From DATAOG01 sp963757395 (GTDB lineage: Bacteria > Pseudomonadota > Alphaproteobacteria > Geminicoccales > Geminicoccaceae): 64,000 bases of DNA. Below the pieces are notes generated by a model. It saw nothing but the letters and a program-made list of their open reading frames with translations. It was not told the DNA's origin and ran no database searches. Position numbers and translations under genes: made by a program. This document shows positions 15,788 to 25,638 of this stretch, in pieces. The stretch lies in assembly GCA_963757395.1 (NCBI GenBank), contig CAVWRK010000013.1, positions 558,001 to 622,000 on the forward strand, written 5' to 3'. Numbering within the stretch: the first letter of the stretch is position 1; each line of letters begins with the position of its first letter.

Positions 15788-18069
15788 GAGCCGCTCGCCA
15801 TCTGGCGCGCCTGCGCGTCGACCACGGCAAGCGCGGACAGGTTGACGATGCCGCGCGCCGTGACCGACGGTGTGACGATATGGGCGGGCTTGGCCAAGCC
15901 CATCAGGATCGGACCGACCGCGACCGAATTGGTCACCGCCTTGACCAGGTTGAAGGCGATGTTGGCGGCGTCGAGATTGGGGAAGATCAAAAGATTGGCT
16001 TCGCCGGTCAGGGTCGAGTCCGGGAGAATCCGCGCCCGGACCGCGGCCGAAAGCGCGGCATCGGCATGCATCTCGCCATCGACCGCCAATTCGGGCGCCC
16101 GGTCCCGGATCAAAGCCAAGGCGTGGCGCATCTTGCGCGCGCTGTCGGTGTCGAGGCTGCCGAAGTTGGAGTGCGACAGCAGCGCGACCTTGGGCGTGAT
16201 GCCGAAGCGCCGCATGCTCTCGGCGGCGAGCAGCGTGGTCTCGGCGACCGCCTCGGCTGACGGGTCGATGGTGACGTAGGTGTCGGCCATGAACAGCGGG
16301 CCGCGCTCGAGGATCAGAAGATGCAGGGTCGAGGCCTCGTGGGCGTCGGGGCGCAGCCCCACCAGCTCCTCGAGCTGCCGCAGATGGGCCTCCATCCGGC
16401 CGGTCGGGCCGGCGATCAGGGCATCGGCCTCGCCGCGGTCGACCATGATCGCGCCGATCACGGTCGGTCGCGTGCGCACGATCTCCCTGGCCGCCTCGGG
16501 GGTGACGCCGCTGCGGCCCATATGGGCCAGATAGTGCGCGACGTAGTCGTCGTAGCGGGGATCGCTCTCCGGATTGCAGAGCTCGACCCCCTGCCCCAGC
16601 GGCAAAGCGAGATCGAGGCGCTCCGCGCGCGCCCGCACCACGTCGGGGCGGCCGATCAGGACCGGTCGCGCCAGCCCCTCCTCGAGCAGGACCTGGACCG
16701 CGCGCAGCACCCGCGGTTCCTCACCGTCGGCGAACACCACGCGCAGCGGCCGTTCCCGCGCCCGCTCGAAGATCGGCTTCATGGTCAGACCGGAGCGGAA
16801 CACGAACTGGGTAAGACGCTCGTGATAGGCCATGAGATCGGCGATCGGTCGGGTCGCGACGCCACTCGCCATCGCCGCCTTGGCAACCGCGATCGGCAAC
16901 TCGACCGCGAGCCGCGGATCGAACGGCTTGGGAATGATGCAGTCCGGACCGAAGCCCAGATCGGTAAGACCGTAGGCCAGGGCGACCGTCTCCGGCACAG
17001 TGGTGCGCGCAAGACCCGCAATCGCCTTCGCGCAGGCGATCTTCATCGCCTCGTTGATCGTGGTGGCGCCGACGTCCAAAGCACCGCGGAAGATGAACGG
17101 GAAGCCGATGACATTGTTGACTTGGTTCGGATAGTCGCTGCGGCCGGTGGCGATGATCGCATCGGGCCGGGCAGCGCGCGCCACCTCAGGATCGATCTCC
17201 GGGACCGGATTGGCGAGCGCCAGGATCAGCGGTCGCTCGGCCATGGTCAGGACCATCGCCTTGGTGACGAGGTTGGGTGCCGACAGGCCGAGGAACACGT
17301 CCGCGCCCGCGATCGCATCGGCGAGCGAGCGCTTCGCGGTCGGCTGGGCGAAGCGCGCCTTATAGGGATCCATGAGCGTCGTGCGACCGGCATAGACCAC
17401 GCCTTCGATATCGACCACGAGTACATGTTCGCGCTCGAGGCCGAGCGCCAGCAGCAGGTCGAGGCAGGCGAGCGCGGCGGCGCCGGCGCCACAGGTCACG
17501 AGCCGGACCTGTCCCAGCTCCTTGCCGACCAGGTGCAGGCCGTTCAGGATCGCGGCCGCGACGATGATCGCGGTGCCGTGCTGATCGTCGTGGAACACCG
17601 GGATGCGCATGCGGGCGCGCAGCTTCGCCTCGACCTCGAAGCACTCCGGCGCCTTGATGTCCTCGAGATTGATCGCGCCGAAGGTCGGCTCGAGCGCGGC
17701 GATGATCTCGACCAGCTTGTCTGGGTCGCGCTCGTCAATCTCGATGTCGAAGGCGTCGATCCCCGCAAACTTCTTGAACAGGACCGCTTTGCCTTCCATC
17801 ACCGGCTTGGCGGCGAGTGGGCCGATCGCGCCCAGGCCGAGCACGGCGGTGCCATTGCTGATCACGCCAACCAGATTGCCGCGCGTGGTGAGGTTCGCGG
17901 CCTCGGCCGGGTCCTCTGCGATCAGCTCGGAGGCGGCAGCGACGCCTGGCGAATAGGCGAGCGCCAGATCGCGCTGGTTGGCGAGCGGTTTGGTCGCGAC
18001 CACCGCGAGCTTGCCCGGGCCAGGCCGGCGATGGTAGTCGAGCGCGGCATCCCGCAGCTGATCGGACAT
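15784..18069 (-). CDS. maeB: NADP-dependent malic enzyme with C-terminal phosphotransacetylase-like domain
   Basis: Oxidative decarboxylation of malate to pyruvate with NADP+. Starting at the ATG at 18069 (MSDQLRDAALDYHRRPGP) it is 761 residues, the usual MaeB length. The malic enzyme part covers about 1-430 (YSPGVAAASELIAEDP, FGAINLEDIKAPECFEVE, FHDDQHGTAIIVAAAIL). The C-terminal 320 residues resemble phosphate acetyltransferase (EEPRVLRAVQVLLEEGL, FPNLDAANIAFNLVKAV). In MaeB proteins this tail has no transferase activity but allows acetyl-CoA to inhibit the enzyme. With amino-acid breakdown genes downstream, a role in supplying NADPH and pyruvate during growth on amino acids is plausible. 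Confidence 0.95.
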   Translation of the reverse strand: MSDQLRDAALDYHRRPGPGKLAVVATKPLANQRDLALAYSPGVAAASELIAEDPAEAANLTTRGNLVGVISNGTAVLGLGAIGPLAAKPVMEGKAVLFKKFAGIDAFDIEIDERDPDKLVEIIAALEPTFGAINLEDIKAPECFEVEAKLRARMRIPVFHDDQHGTAIIVAAAILNGLHLVGKELGQVRLVTCGAGAAALACLDLLLALGLEREHVLVVDIEGVVYAGRTTLMDPYKARFAQPTAKRSLADAIAGADVFLGLSAPNLVTKAMVLTMAERPLILALANPVPEIDPEVARAARPDAIIATGRSDYPNQVNNVIGFPFIFRGALDVGATTINEAMKIACAKAIAGLARTTVPETVALAYGLTDLGFGPDCIIPKPFDPRLAVELPIAVAKAAMASGVATRPIADLMAYHERLTQFVFRSGLTMKPIFERARERPLRVVFADGEEPRVLRAVQVLLEEGLARPVLIGRPDVVRARAERLDLALPLGQGVELCNPESDPRYDDYVAHYLAHMGRSGVTPEAAREIVRTRPTVIGAIMVDRGEADALIAGPTGRMEAHLRQLEELVGLRPDAHEASTLHLLILERGPLFMADTYVTIDPSAEAVAETTLLAAESMRRFGITPKVALLSHSNFGSLDTDSARKMRHALALIRDRAPELAVDGEMHADAALSAAVRARILPDSTLTGEANLLIFPNLDAANIAFNLVKAVTNSVAVGPILMGLAKPAHIVTPSVTARGIVNLSALAVVDAQARQMASGS

Positions 18070-18187
18070 GACAGCATATCCCAGGTCAATACGGTCCTGC
18101 CGTGGCGCGTTACGAACCACGGTTGTCCGACCGTTCGTGTAGGGGGAAACTATCGATGCCGGTCCGAAAAGGCCAGCGAGCGAGAGA

Positions 18188-18274
18188 TGGTGCGGTCGAG
18201 AAGACTCGAACTTCCACCCCGTTTCCGGGACAGCGCCCTCAACGCTGCGCGTCTACCAATTCCGCCACGACCGC
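18188..18274 (-). tRNA. tRNA-Leu (anticodon GAG)
   Basis: A full cloverleaf can be drawn on the minus strand. The acceptor stem is GCGGTCG (18274-18268) with CGACCGC (18198-18192), then discriminator A and an encoded CCA at 18190-18188. The anticodon arm is CAGCG-TTGAGGG-CGCTG, giving anticodon GAG, which reads CUC and CUU. A long variable arm (CCCGGAAACGGGG) confirms a class II leucine tRNA. The T arm contains TTCGAGT. The gene lies between maeB and lipB. Confidence 0.96.
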
Positions 18275-18326
18275 ATGCCGGCGAAGGGGCGAGCGGGCCC
18301 GCGCCGAGTGCCTGGGGAGATAGCAA

Positions 18327-19055
18327 ATGACGGCGGTTGCTTCAAGGGCCGGTGCACCGGTCGCCAACGCCGCCGACGCGATCGAGTGGCGGATCAGCGA
18401 CCAGCCGGTCGACTATCCTGACGCGCTGGCCTTGATGGAGGAGCGGGTTGCGGCGATCCGCAGCGGCCAGGCCGGCGAGCTGGTCTGGCTGCTCGAGCAC
18501 CCGCCGCTCTACACGGCCGGCACCAGCGCGCGGAGCACGGACCTGCTGACTCCCGCGCGCTTTCCAGTGTTCACGGCCGGCCGTGGCGGCCAGTACACGT
18601 ATCACGGCCCCGGCCAGCGGGTCGCCTATGTCATGCTCGACCTGCAGCGGCGTGGACCGGATCTGCGCGCGTACATCTGGCGGCTCGAGGAATGGCTGAT
18701 CCGGACCCTGGAGCAGTTCGGGGTCCGCGGGGAGCGGCGAGCAGGTCGGGTCGGCATCTGGGTGATCGAGCCGGATGGGACCGAGGCCAAGATCGCTGCG
18801 ATCGGCGTCCGGATCCGCCGCTGGGTCAGCTATCACGGGGTCGCGATCAACCTCGAGCCCGAACTGGAGCACTTTGACGGCATCGTGCCCTGCGGCATTC
18901 GCGAATTCGGCGTGACCTCGCTGGCCGGCCTCGGACGAACGACCACCATGGCCGAGCTGGACCGCGCCTTGCGGGCCACGTTCGAGACCGTGTTCGATGG
19001 CGAGCCGCTCAGATCGTGGGCAGCTGGCGAAAGCCGGGGCCGACCGCCTCGCTGA
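18327..19055 (+). CDS. lipB: Octanoyltransferase
   Basis: Moves octanoyl groups from acyl carrier protein to the lipoyl domains of 2-oxo acid dehydrogenases, the first step in making lipoate. The sequence has WLLEHPPLYTAGTSAR, the glycine-rich GRGGQYTYHGPGQRVAY, the catalytic lysine in EAKIAAIGVRI and the catalytic Cys in IVPCGIREFGVTSL. GGGGAGA upstream of the ATG fits a ribosome site. The last 47 bases overlap the 3' end of the convergent acyP gene. The C-terminal tail (SWAAGESRGRPPR) lies mostly in that overlap. Confidence 0.95.
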   Translation: MTAVASRAGAPVANAADAIEWRISDQPVDYPDALALMEERVAAIRSGQAGELVWLLEHPPLYTAGTSARSTDLLTPARFPVFTAGRGGQYTYHGPGQRVAYVMLDLQRRGPDLRAYIWRLEEWLIRTLEQFGVRGERRAGRVGIWVIEPDGTEAKIAAIGVRIRRWVSYHGVAINLEPELEHFDGIVPCGIREFGVTSLAGLGRTTTMAELDRALRATFETVFDGEPLRSWAAGESRGRPPR

Positions 19056-19296
19056 CTGGCACCTCGACGAGGTCGTCGACCCGGGCGGCCGAAGGGCCGC
19101 GGCGGCAGCGCTCGATCATCGCCCGCACCGCCGGCTCGGGCCCCGAGATCAGGGCCTCGACGGAGCCGTCCCGGCGATTGCGCACCCAGCCCGACAAGCC
19201 GAGCTCCTGCGCCTCTGCGACCACCCAGCCGCGATACCAGACGCCCTGAACCCGGCCCTGGATGCGCAGCCTGACGCTCACCGTCGCCTCGCTCAT
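19009..19296 (-). CDS. acyP: Acylphosphatase
   Basis: A 95-residue acylphosphatase that hydrolyses acyl phosphates. The phosphate-binding loop with its essential Arg is GRVQGVWYRGW, and the catalytic Asn lies in GLSGWVRNRRDGSVEA. The usual F in GVxFR has become W. Its 3' end overlaps lipB on the other strand by 47 bases, so the two transcripts are antisense to one another there. Confidence 0.93.
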   Translation of the reverse strand: MSEATVSVRLRIQGRVQGVWYRGWVVAEAQELGLSGWVRNRRDGSVEALISGPEPAVRAMIERCRRGPSAARVDDLVEVPVSEAVGPGFRQLPTI

Positions 19297-19424
19297 GGCC
19301 GTAAAGTGTAGCTCGCCTGCGACCTAGAGGCCAGATACCCGGGTTGAAGCCTCGACATCATCGAAGCCGGGTGGACATCGTCGACTCCCGAGCTGCTACC
19401 TTCCAACGGCAGCAGCCTTGGCGT

Positions 19425-19986
19425 ATGACTATGGCCATGATCCGAACTCGGTGCGATCTCGGTTCTCGGTCTGACCTGTCTGCTGGCGGCCGCCGTGCCG
19501 GCGCTGGCGGAGTGCGCGGATGTGGCGGCGCCCGGGGTCTATTGGCGCCGGTGCCTGCAGGATGGTCAGGACCTGCGCGGGGTCGACCTGACCGGGGCGA
19601 CGCTGCGCGACGCCTCGTTCGAGCGGACCGACCTGTCCGATGCCATCCTGGTCGAGGTCGATGCACGCCGCGCCAAGTTCATCTCCGCAACCCTGCAAAA
19701 GGCCCGCCTGGACCACGCCAACCTGGTGCGCGCCGATTTCACCAACGCCGACCTGACCGGCGCGTCGCTGGCGGGAGTCGACCTGACCATGGCGCGGATG
19801 TTTCGAGCCGATCTGAGCCGAGCGGATTTGACCGGTGCACGCCTCGCCTCCACCGATCTCCTGAAGGCGGTTCTGGCGGGCGCCACCTGGATCGACGGCA
19901 AGACGATCTGTGCCGAGGATTCGATCGGCCAGTGCCACCCCGCGCCACCGGATCACAGCATCAGCGCGACCGAGCCGAGCGGCTAG
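19425..19986 (+). pseudogene. Exported pentapeptide-repeat protein with an apparent frameshift in its signal peptide
   Basis: From about 19560 the frame encodes roughly 14 pentapeptide repeats of the A(D/N)LXX type (LRGVDLTGATLRDASF, ANLVRADFTNADLTGASLAG), which fold as a square right-handed helix. The C-terminus has two Cys (ICAEDSIGQC). In this frame the codons before the repeats spell a perfect signal peptide (AISVLGLTCLLAAAVPALA, then EC), but no start codon precedes it; a TGA does. The ATG codons at 19425 and 19437 are in a frame one base off. Removing one A of the pair at 19445-19446 gives an unbroken MIRLGAISVLG start. Otherwise translation would need the GTG at 19495, which loses the signal. 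The function of such periplasmic repeat proteins is unknown. Confidence 0.65.
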
Positions 19987-20003
19987 CGAGGACCAGCGCC
20001 GGC

Positions 20004-23000
20004 TCAATGGATGAGCCTCGAGCCGTTCCGCAACAGTTCCAAGAGCTCGGCCGGCGGTAAGGCGCGCGCGAACAGATAGCCCTGCATCTCGTCGCAGTGG
20101 TAGCGGCGCAGCAGATCGAGCTGCTCGCGCGTCTCCACCCCCTCGGCGATCACTTTGAGCTGCAGGCTCTCGGCGAGCGCGATGATCGCCTGCGCGATCG
20201 CAGCGTCGTTGGGGTCGGTCGTGATGTCCTGGATGAACGACTGGTCGATCTTGAGGGTGCGGATCGGGAAGCGCTTGAGGTGGCCGAGCGAGGAGTAGCC
20301 GGTCCCGAAATCGTCGATCGAGAGCCGGATGCCGAGGCGATCGAGCGCCTGCAGCTTGGCGACCGCCTGCTCGGGGCTGCGCATGATGCTGCTCTCGGTC
20401 AGCTCGAGGTCGAGGTCGGCCGGATCCAAAGTCGTGGCCTCGATCACTTGGGCGATGCTGCGCACGAGATCGTCTTGCTCGAACTGCCGGCCGGACAGGT
20501 TGACCGCGAGGCGCAGGTCGGCGAAGCCCTGTTCCTGCCAGGCTCTGACCTGGGCGCAGGCGGTGCTCAGCACCCAGTGCCCGAGCTCGAGGATCAGGCC
20601 GGTCTCCTCGGCGAGCGGGATGAACTCGGCCGGCGAGATCAGCCCGAGATCGCCGTGGAACCAGCGCACCAGTGCCTCGACCGCGACCACCGCGCCACTG
20701 TCGAGCCGGACCTGCGGCTGGTAGTGGACGACCAGCTCGCCGCGCTCCAACGCCTTGCGCAGCTGGGTCTCAAGGACCAGGCGCTCGAAGGCGGTCGCAT
20801 TCATATCCGTGGTATAGAACTGATAGCTGCCGCGGGAATGCTCCTTGGCCCGGTAAAGGGCGGTGTCGGCATTGCGAATCAGGGTTTCGGCGTCGTCGCC
20901 GTCGTGGGGATAGAGGGTGATGCCGAGACTGGCGCCGAGATGGAGCTCCTGGTCGTCCACCTGGAGCGGCGGCAGGAAGGTATCAAGGATCTTCTGGGCG
21001 ACCTTGGCGGTGTTCTCGGCGCCATCGACGCCTGGCAGCAGGAGCAGAAAATCGTCGGCGCCGAGTTCGCGCCACGGTATCGCTCCGGCGGACGGCTGCG
21101 ACCAGACGCTCGCCGACCGCGCGCAGGACCTGATCGCCGCTTGCCAGCCCGAGCGAGTCGTTGATCAGCTTGAAGCGGTCGAGGTCGAGGATCATCACCG
21201 CGAGCAGCCGCCGGCTTCGGCGCGCGCCCTCGATCGCCTGCGTCAAACGATCGTTGAATAGCAAGCGGTTGGGTAGGCCGGTCAGCGGATCGTGATAGGC
21301 GAGGTTGCGGATGGTCTCCTCGGTGTGCTTGCGCACCGTGATGTCCCGGATTGTCAGAATATACAGCACATCGCCGTTGAAGAAGACCTCGCTGGCGGCA
21401 AGCTCGATCGGGATCACCTCTCCGCCCTTGCGCCTGGCCATCATCTCCCGTGTGCCGCCCGGCAGCTTGGCGGTCGCGGTGATCCGATCGAGCGCATCAC
21501 CATCGCGGCCCGGGCCCCGGACGACCAGGACGTCGACGCCCCGGCCGACGATCTCGTCCCGTCGATAGCCGAAGATCGCTTCGGCCGAACGGCTGAACGA
21601 GACGACGACGCCGCGGGTGTCAAGGGTCACGATGCCGTCCGCGACATGATCCATGATCGCCTTCAGGCGGAGCTGATCGTCGGCCTGTCCGGACGCCGCC
21701 TCGGTCAGCGGAGCGAGTGCTTCAGCCTGGGCGAGTACGCCATACACCTCGTTGCCGGCGCCGCGTAGTGGGATGTGGCTCCAGACCAGCCGGCCTTCCT
21801 GGCCGTCCGGTAAGCGCAACCAGGCTTCGCTGCCGGTCACCCGGTCGCCGGATCGGGCGCGTTCCAGGTCCTGTAGCAGAGCGGGCTGCTCCCGGGCGAG
21901 CGCCATCAGCTCGACGAACGGGCGGCCGATCACCAACGGGCGCTGCCAGCCGGTCAGTTGCTCGGCCTGGTCGTTGAGCTCCAGGACGGTCAGGCCTGGG
22001 GAGAGCAGGATCGCGGCCGAGCGCTGCAGCTCGAGGAGCGCGCGCAATCTCGGGTCTGGTCGGCGCTCCAGTTCCGCGGGCGCACCTGGCGCGGCCATCG
22101 ACGGGTCCGGCCGGACGAGCGCCAGCGTGGCGCCGCCGGCCGCGCCGCAGAGCCGTATCTGATAGCGCTCGCCGCCGGCGCCCGTCGGATGGGTGAAGGT
22201 GAAGGTGACGGGCGCCCAACCCGGCACGATGCGCTCGATCTGCCGGCGCCAGAACTCGGCAAGTTCGAGGCCGATCAGATCCGGCAGCGGGCGGCCGACC
22301 CCGGCCTGCAGGCGGCCCGGCAGCTCGCCATCGGCGTGGCCGGCCACGGCGCGCAGGTGGCCATCGCCATCGATCTCGCAGACCAAGCCGTCGGCCAGGC
22401 TGATCAGCGACTTGTGATCGAGCCGCTCGGCCAACAGCTGCTCCTCGAGCCGGCGTTGCTCGGTGATGTCGGCGGCGGCGCAGAGAATGCCGACCACGAC
22501 CTCGTGCGCCTCGTCCCACTGCGGCCAACCGGTGTCGCGCAGCCAATGGCGGGCGCCGTCCCGGCTCTTGATCCGATATTCCGCGCTCGCCTGCTCGCCG
22601 GCGAGGAGTCTCTGGGCGCGCCGTTGCAGCAGCCGGAGATCCGCGGGCTCGACCAGGGCCGACCAGCCGCCCAACGCGTCGAGCTCGGCCACGCCGTAGC
22701 CGGTCAGTCGCTCAAACGCGCCTGCCATCCAGTCCAGGACCAGGCGGCAATCCGGATCGACGCGCAGATGATAGACGCCATCCGAAGTCAGATTGGCGAG
22801 CGCATCGAAGCGCCGCTCGAGCCGCCGCGCCGTCGTCACTACGGCGCGCTGGGCGGTGACGTCGCGCAGGCGCACCATGTAAGGCCGATCGGCACCGGCG
22901 AGCGGTCGGCCTTCGACCTCGATCCAGAGCCGCCGGCCGGCCGCGCCTGCGATCTGCAATGCCAAGTCGATCGCACGCTGTCGCTCGATGGCGTCAAGCA

Positions 23001-23328
23001 GCCGGGCGAGCTCGAGCGGCTCGGTGACTGCCGACGCCAGGACGTGCACCGATTGCCCAACTACAGCGTCCGCGGGCAGGCCGATCAGCCGAGCGAAGGC
23101 CGGATTTGCATAGGTGATCACCGGCGTCGCCCGGCCGTCTTCGCTCGCGGCGAGGATCACGACCGGTTCAGCGATCAGCTCGACGAGCTGTGCCGCAAGA
23201 TCCGACGGTGGCTCAGCCGCCACCGTCAGTCGGCGAACCCCCGGCCGTCGCCCCTCCTCGCTCAAGCGTCTCGTTTCGCACCCGCATCCAGCCAACCATA
23301 CCGCCGAGCCTGCCTCCGATCCGATCAC
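20004..23328 (-). pseudogene. PAS-PAS-GGDEF-EAL cyclic-di-GMP protein, split by a one-base frameshift
   Basis: The upstream part (23328 to about 21068) encodes several PAS domains (YANPAFARLIGLPADAVVGQ; SADIT-like C1 ends; FGYRRDEIVGRGVDVLV), then the start of a GGDEF domain (AYHDPLTGLPNRLLFNDRL, ILDLDRFKLINDSLG). After SDTVAR the frame is lost. Dropping one of the two T at 21066-21067 (AA on the coding strand) restores LGADDFLLLLPG and joins the downstream frame, which carries a complete EAL domain. The GGDEF signature is degenerate (GADDF), so cyclase activity is doubtful. The EAL domain keeps VEALVRW, LELTESSIM, IDDFGTGYSSL and AEGVETREQ and should break down c-di-GMP. The start is uncertain (GTG at 23328). 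No membrane segment is seen, so this is a cytoplasmic sensor. Confidence 0.82.
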
Positions 23329-23605
23329 CGGAGGAGCATCGTCGTCGAGAAGAAGCTACGGCGACCCTGGGTCGTCCGAACGTACGCCGAACCGCCGTCG
23401 AGCGCCGACCGCCCGCAGTTTGTGGTGCCCGGCAGCCGGCACCGCCGTGGCTTTTACGGATGACGAAACGGGCGACCCGACCGGCCTCGGCAGGATCCGC
23501 TGCAGGGCCGACCCGATCCGATCGCGTTGAGCCGCGTTCTCCCCTCAACCACAGGCTGGGCCATGAATAAACTACAGCTTTAGCGTGGCAACTGTCTTTC
23601 ACCCT

Positions 23606-25096
23606 CTAGCCGATCGGAGCAGGGCTTCGAGCCCGGCGCAGGAGGGAGGCGAGCGCGCTCGGGATAGCCTCGATCAGGTCTTCGGCGATCATCCCGGGGC
23701 CGAGGCTCCGCGCTGCTTGCGCATGCAGCCAGACGGCAGCTGCGGCGGCCTCGAACACCAGCATGCCCTGGGCCAGCAGACCGAGCGCAATGCCTGCCAA
23801 AACGTCGCCCGAGCCGGCGGTGGCGAGCGTCGCCGGCGCGTCTGGCTGAATGATCGCCCGGCCATCGGGCGCCGCGACCACCGTGTCCGCGCCCTTGAGC
23901 AGGACGACCGCACCGCTTTCGGCGGCCGCGGCACGCGCTCGGGTGAGCTTGTCGCCGTTGAGGTCGAACAGCCGCTTGAACTCGCCTTCGTGGGGGGTCA
24001 GCAGGCAGGGCCCACGGATCGCGGCAAACAGCTCGCGAGACCGGCCAGCGAAGCTGGTCAGAGCGTCGGCGTCCAGCACGCAGGCCTTGCCGCTGGCGAG
24101 CGCGGCGGCGACCCGTCGACCGAGCGTCGCGCCGATGCCGGCGCCGGGTCCGAGCAGAATCGCCGTCCGTCTCGGGTCGTCCAGTTGCCGGGTGAAGTCC
24201 GCCTCGTTGGCGAAGGGCGCGACCATGACCGCGGTCAGCTGGGCGGCATGGGTGCCCAGCGCAGCTTCAGGGCAAACGACCGTGACCAAGCCGGCACCGG
24301 CGCGGAGCGCCGCGCGGGCAGACATGCGAGCTGCGCCGGACGAGGCAACGCCGCCGCCCAGAACCAGCGCGTGGCCGTGGCTGTATTTGTGGCTGGCGGC
24401 CGTGCGCTGCGGCAACAGCCGCCGCCAGAGCGGCGGCCGGTTCGCCCAGAGCCGGATGCCGAGCGTCGCCGTGACCGGGTCGGGGATGCCGATGTCGGCG
24501 ACCACCAGCTCGCCGACATAGGCGCGACCTGGCAGCAACAGGTGACCGGGCTTCGGTCGATGGAAGGTCACGGTCAGGACGGCGCCGGCCGCAGCGCCCC
24601 GAATCTCGCCCGTGTCGCCATCGATCCCTGACGGCACGTCGACCGCGACGACCGGCAGCCGCGCCGCCGTGACGGCCTCGACCGTCGCCCGTGCCACGCC
24701 TTCGATCGGGCGCGCGAGGCCGGCCCCGAACAGGGCGTCGACCACCAGGCCCGCCCCCTCCAGAGCCGCGGGCTCGAGCGCCCGGGTGGCGCCGTTCCAG
24801 GCCTTGGCGGCCGCCGCCGCATCGCCGCGGAGCCGCCCCGCACGGCCGAGCAGAGCTACCCAAACGGGCCAGCCCTCCCGCGCCAGCCGCCGGGCGACGA
24901 CGAAACCGTCGCCGCCGTTGTTACCGGGCCCGCAGAGCACGACTGTCGGCACTCGGCCGAACCGCGCCGTGAGTGCCTCGGCCACGGCGGCGCCAGCGTT
25001 GGCCATCAGCTCACCGCCGGTGATCCCGGCGGCGATCGCCGCCGCATCGGCGGCCGTCATCTGCGCGATGCTGCAGATCTCACCGCGCCCGAGCAT
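23606..25096 (-). CDS. nnr: Bifunctional NAD(P)H-hydrate repair enzyme
   Basis: Repairs damaged NADH and NADPH. The N-terminal epimerase domain (about 1-210) has CGPGNNGGDGFVVARRL and VDVPSGIDGDTGEIRG. The C-terminal ADP-dependent dehydratase domain (about 225-490) has LLGPGAGIGATLG, LLTPHEGEFKRLF, VVLLKGADTVV and TAGSGDVLAGIALGLLAQG. The length of 496 residues is normal for the fused Nnr. The TerB-like gene lies just upstream on the same strand. Confidence 0.95.
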   Translation of the reverse strand: MLGRGEICSIAQMTAADAAAIAAGITGGELMANAGAAVAEALTARFGRVPTVVLCGPGNNGGDGFVVARRLAREGWPVWVALLGRAGRLRGDAAAAAKAWNGATRALEPAALEGAGLVVDALFGAGLARPIEGVARATVEAVTAARLPVVAVDVPSGIDGDTGEIRGAAAGAVLTVTFHRPKPGHLLLPGRAYVGELVVADIGIPDPVTATLGIRLWANRPPLWRRLLPQRTAASHKYSHGHALVLGGGVASSGAARMSARAALRAGAGLVTVVCPEAALGTHAAQLTAVMVAPFANEADFTRQLDDPRRTAILLGPGAGIGATLGRRVAAALASGKACVLDADALTSFAGRSRELFAAIRGPCLLTPHEGEFKRLFDLNGDKLTRARAAAAESGAVVLLKGADTVVAAPDGRAIIQPDAPATLATAGSGDVLAGIALGLLAQGMLVFEAAAAAVWLHAQAARSLGPGMIAEDLIEAIPSALASLLRRARSPAPIG

Positions 25097-25122
25097 CGGC
25101 CGCGCTCCCCGTCGACGGCGCG

Positions 25123-25536
25123 TCAGACGACAGCGTGGCGCGCGTAGGTCGTGCGCTCGATCGCCGCGGCCACCAAGCGGTCGACGTTCAGCCGCTGGCG
25201 CAGCATCCGGAGGAGGTTGAGTTCCTCAATCGCCAGGTCGCCGTCAGCCGCCGCCACCTCGCAGGCGAGCGCGTAGGCAGTCTCGCAGAGCGGCTTGGGC
25301 AGCGCCTCCGCGATCATGTCGAAGGCGAGGTCGAGGCCGTCGTCCTCGCGCAGCAGCTCGGCGCATTGCCGCCCGACCTCGGTCAGCCGATCATGGTGAA
25401 AACTTTGGAACACCGGCAGATAGCGGACCTGCCGGGAGATCGCGTCGAGCTCGGCGTCGGTCATCTCGCCCTCGGCGGCCGACACCAGTACCATGGTGAA
25501 AATCAGGGCGGTGTGCTGATCGATCGGTCGTTGCAT
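25123..25536 (-). CDS. TerB-like helical protein
   Basis: A 137-residue protein made almost entirely of helices. It resembles the TerB family named from tellurite resistance: acidic motifs EGEMTDAELDAI and AADGDLAIEELNLLRML occupy equivalent positions in a pseudo-symmetric repeat, and TerB folds bind metal through such acidic loops. The stand-alone form here is common in alphaproteobacteria and has no known function. It is transcribed toward nnr and divergently from psuG. Confidence 0.75.
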   Translation of the reverse strand: MQRPIDQHTALIFTMVLVSAAEGEMTDAELDAISRQVRYLPVFQSFHHDRLTEVGRQCAELLREDDGLDLAFDMIAEALPKPLCETAYALACEVAAADGDLAIEELNLLRMLRQRLNVDRLVAAAIERTTYARHAVV

Positions 25537-25638
25537 CGCAGCCGTTCCTTTGGCTCAGGATGTTGGGTCGCAGACTGGTTGGCCGGCGGCGCCGAGCCAG
25601 CGCACGCGCCGCGGATCCCGGTCGACGGAGACTTGACC

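Noticed and set aside
20960..21090. Programmed frameshift in the GGDEF-EAL gene
   Set aside because: No slippery heptamer or downstream structure was seen, and the break falls in the middle of a conserved motif. The same kind of break recurs in unrelated genes.
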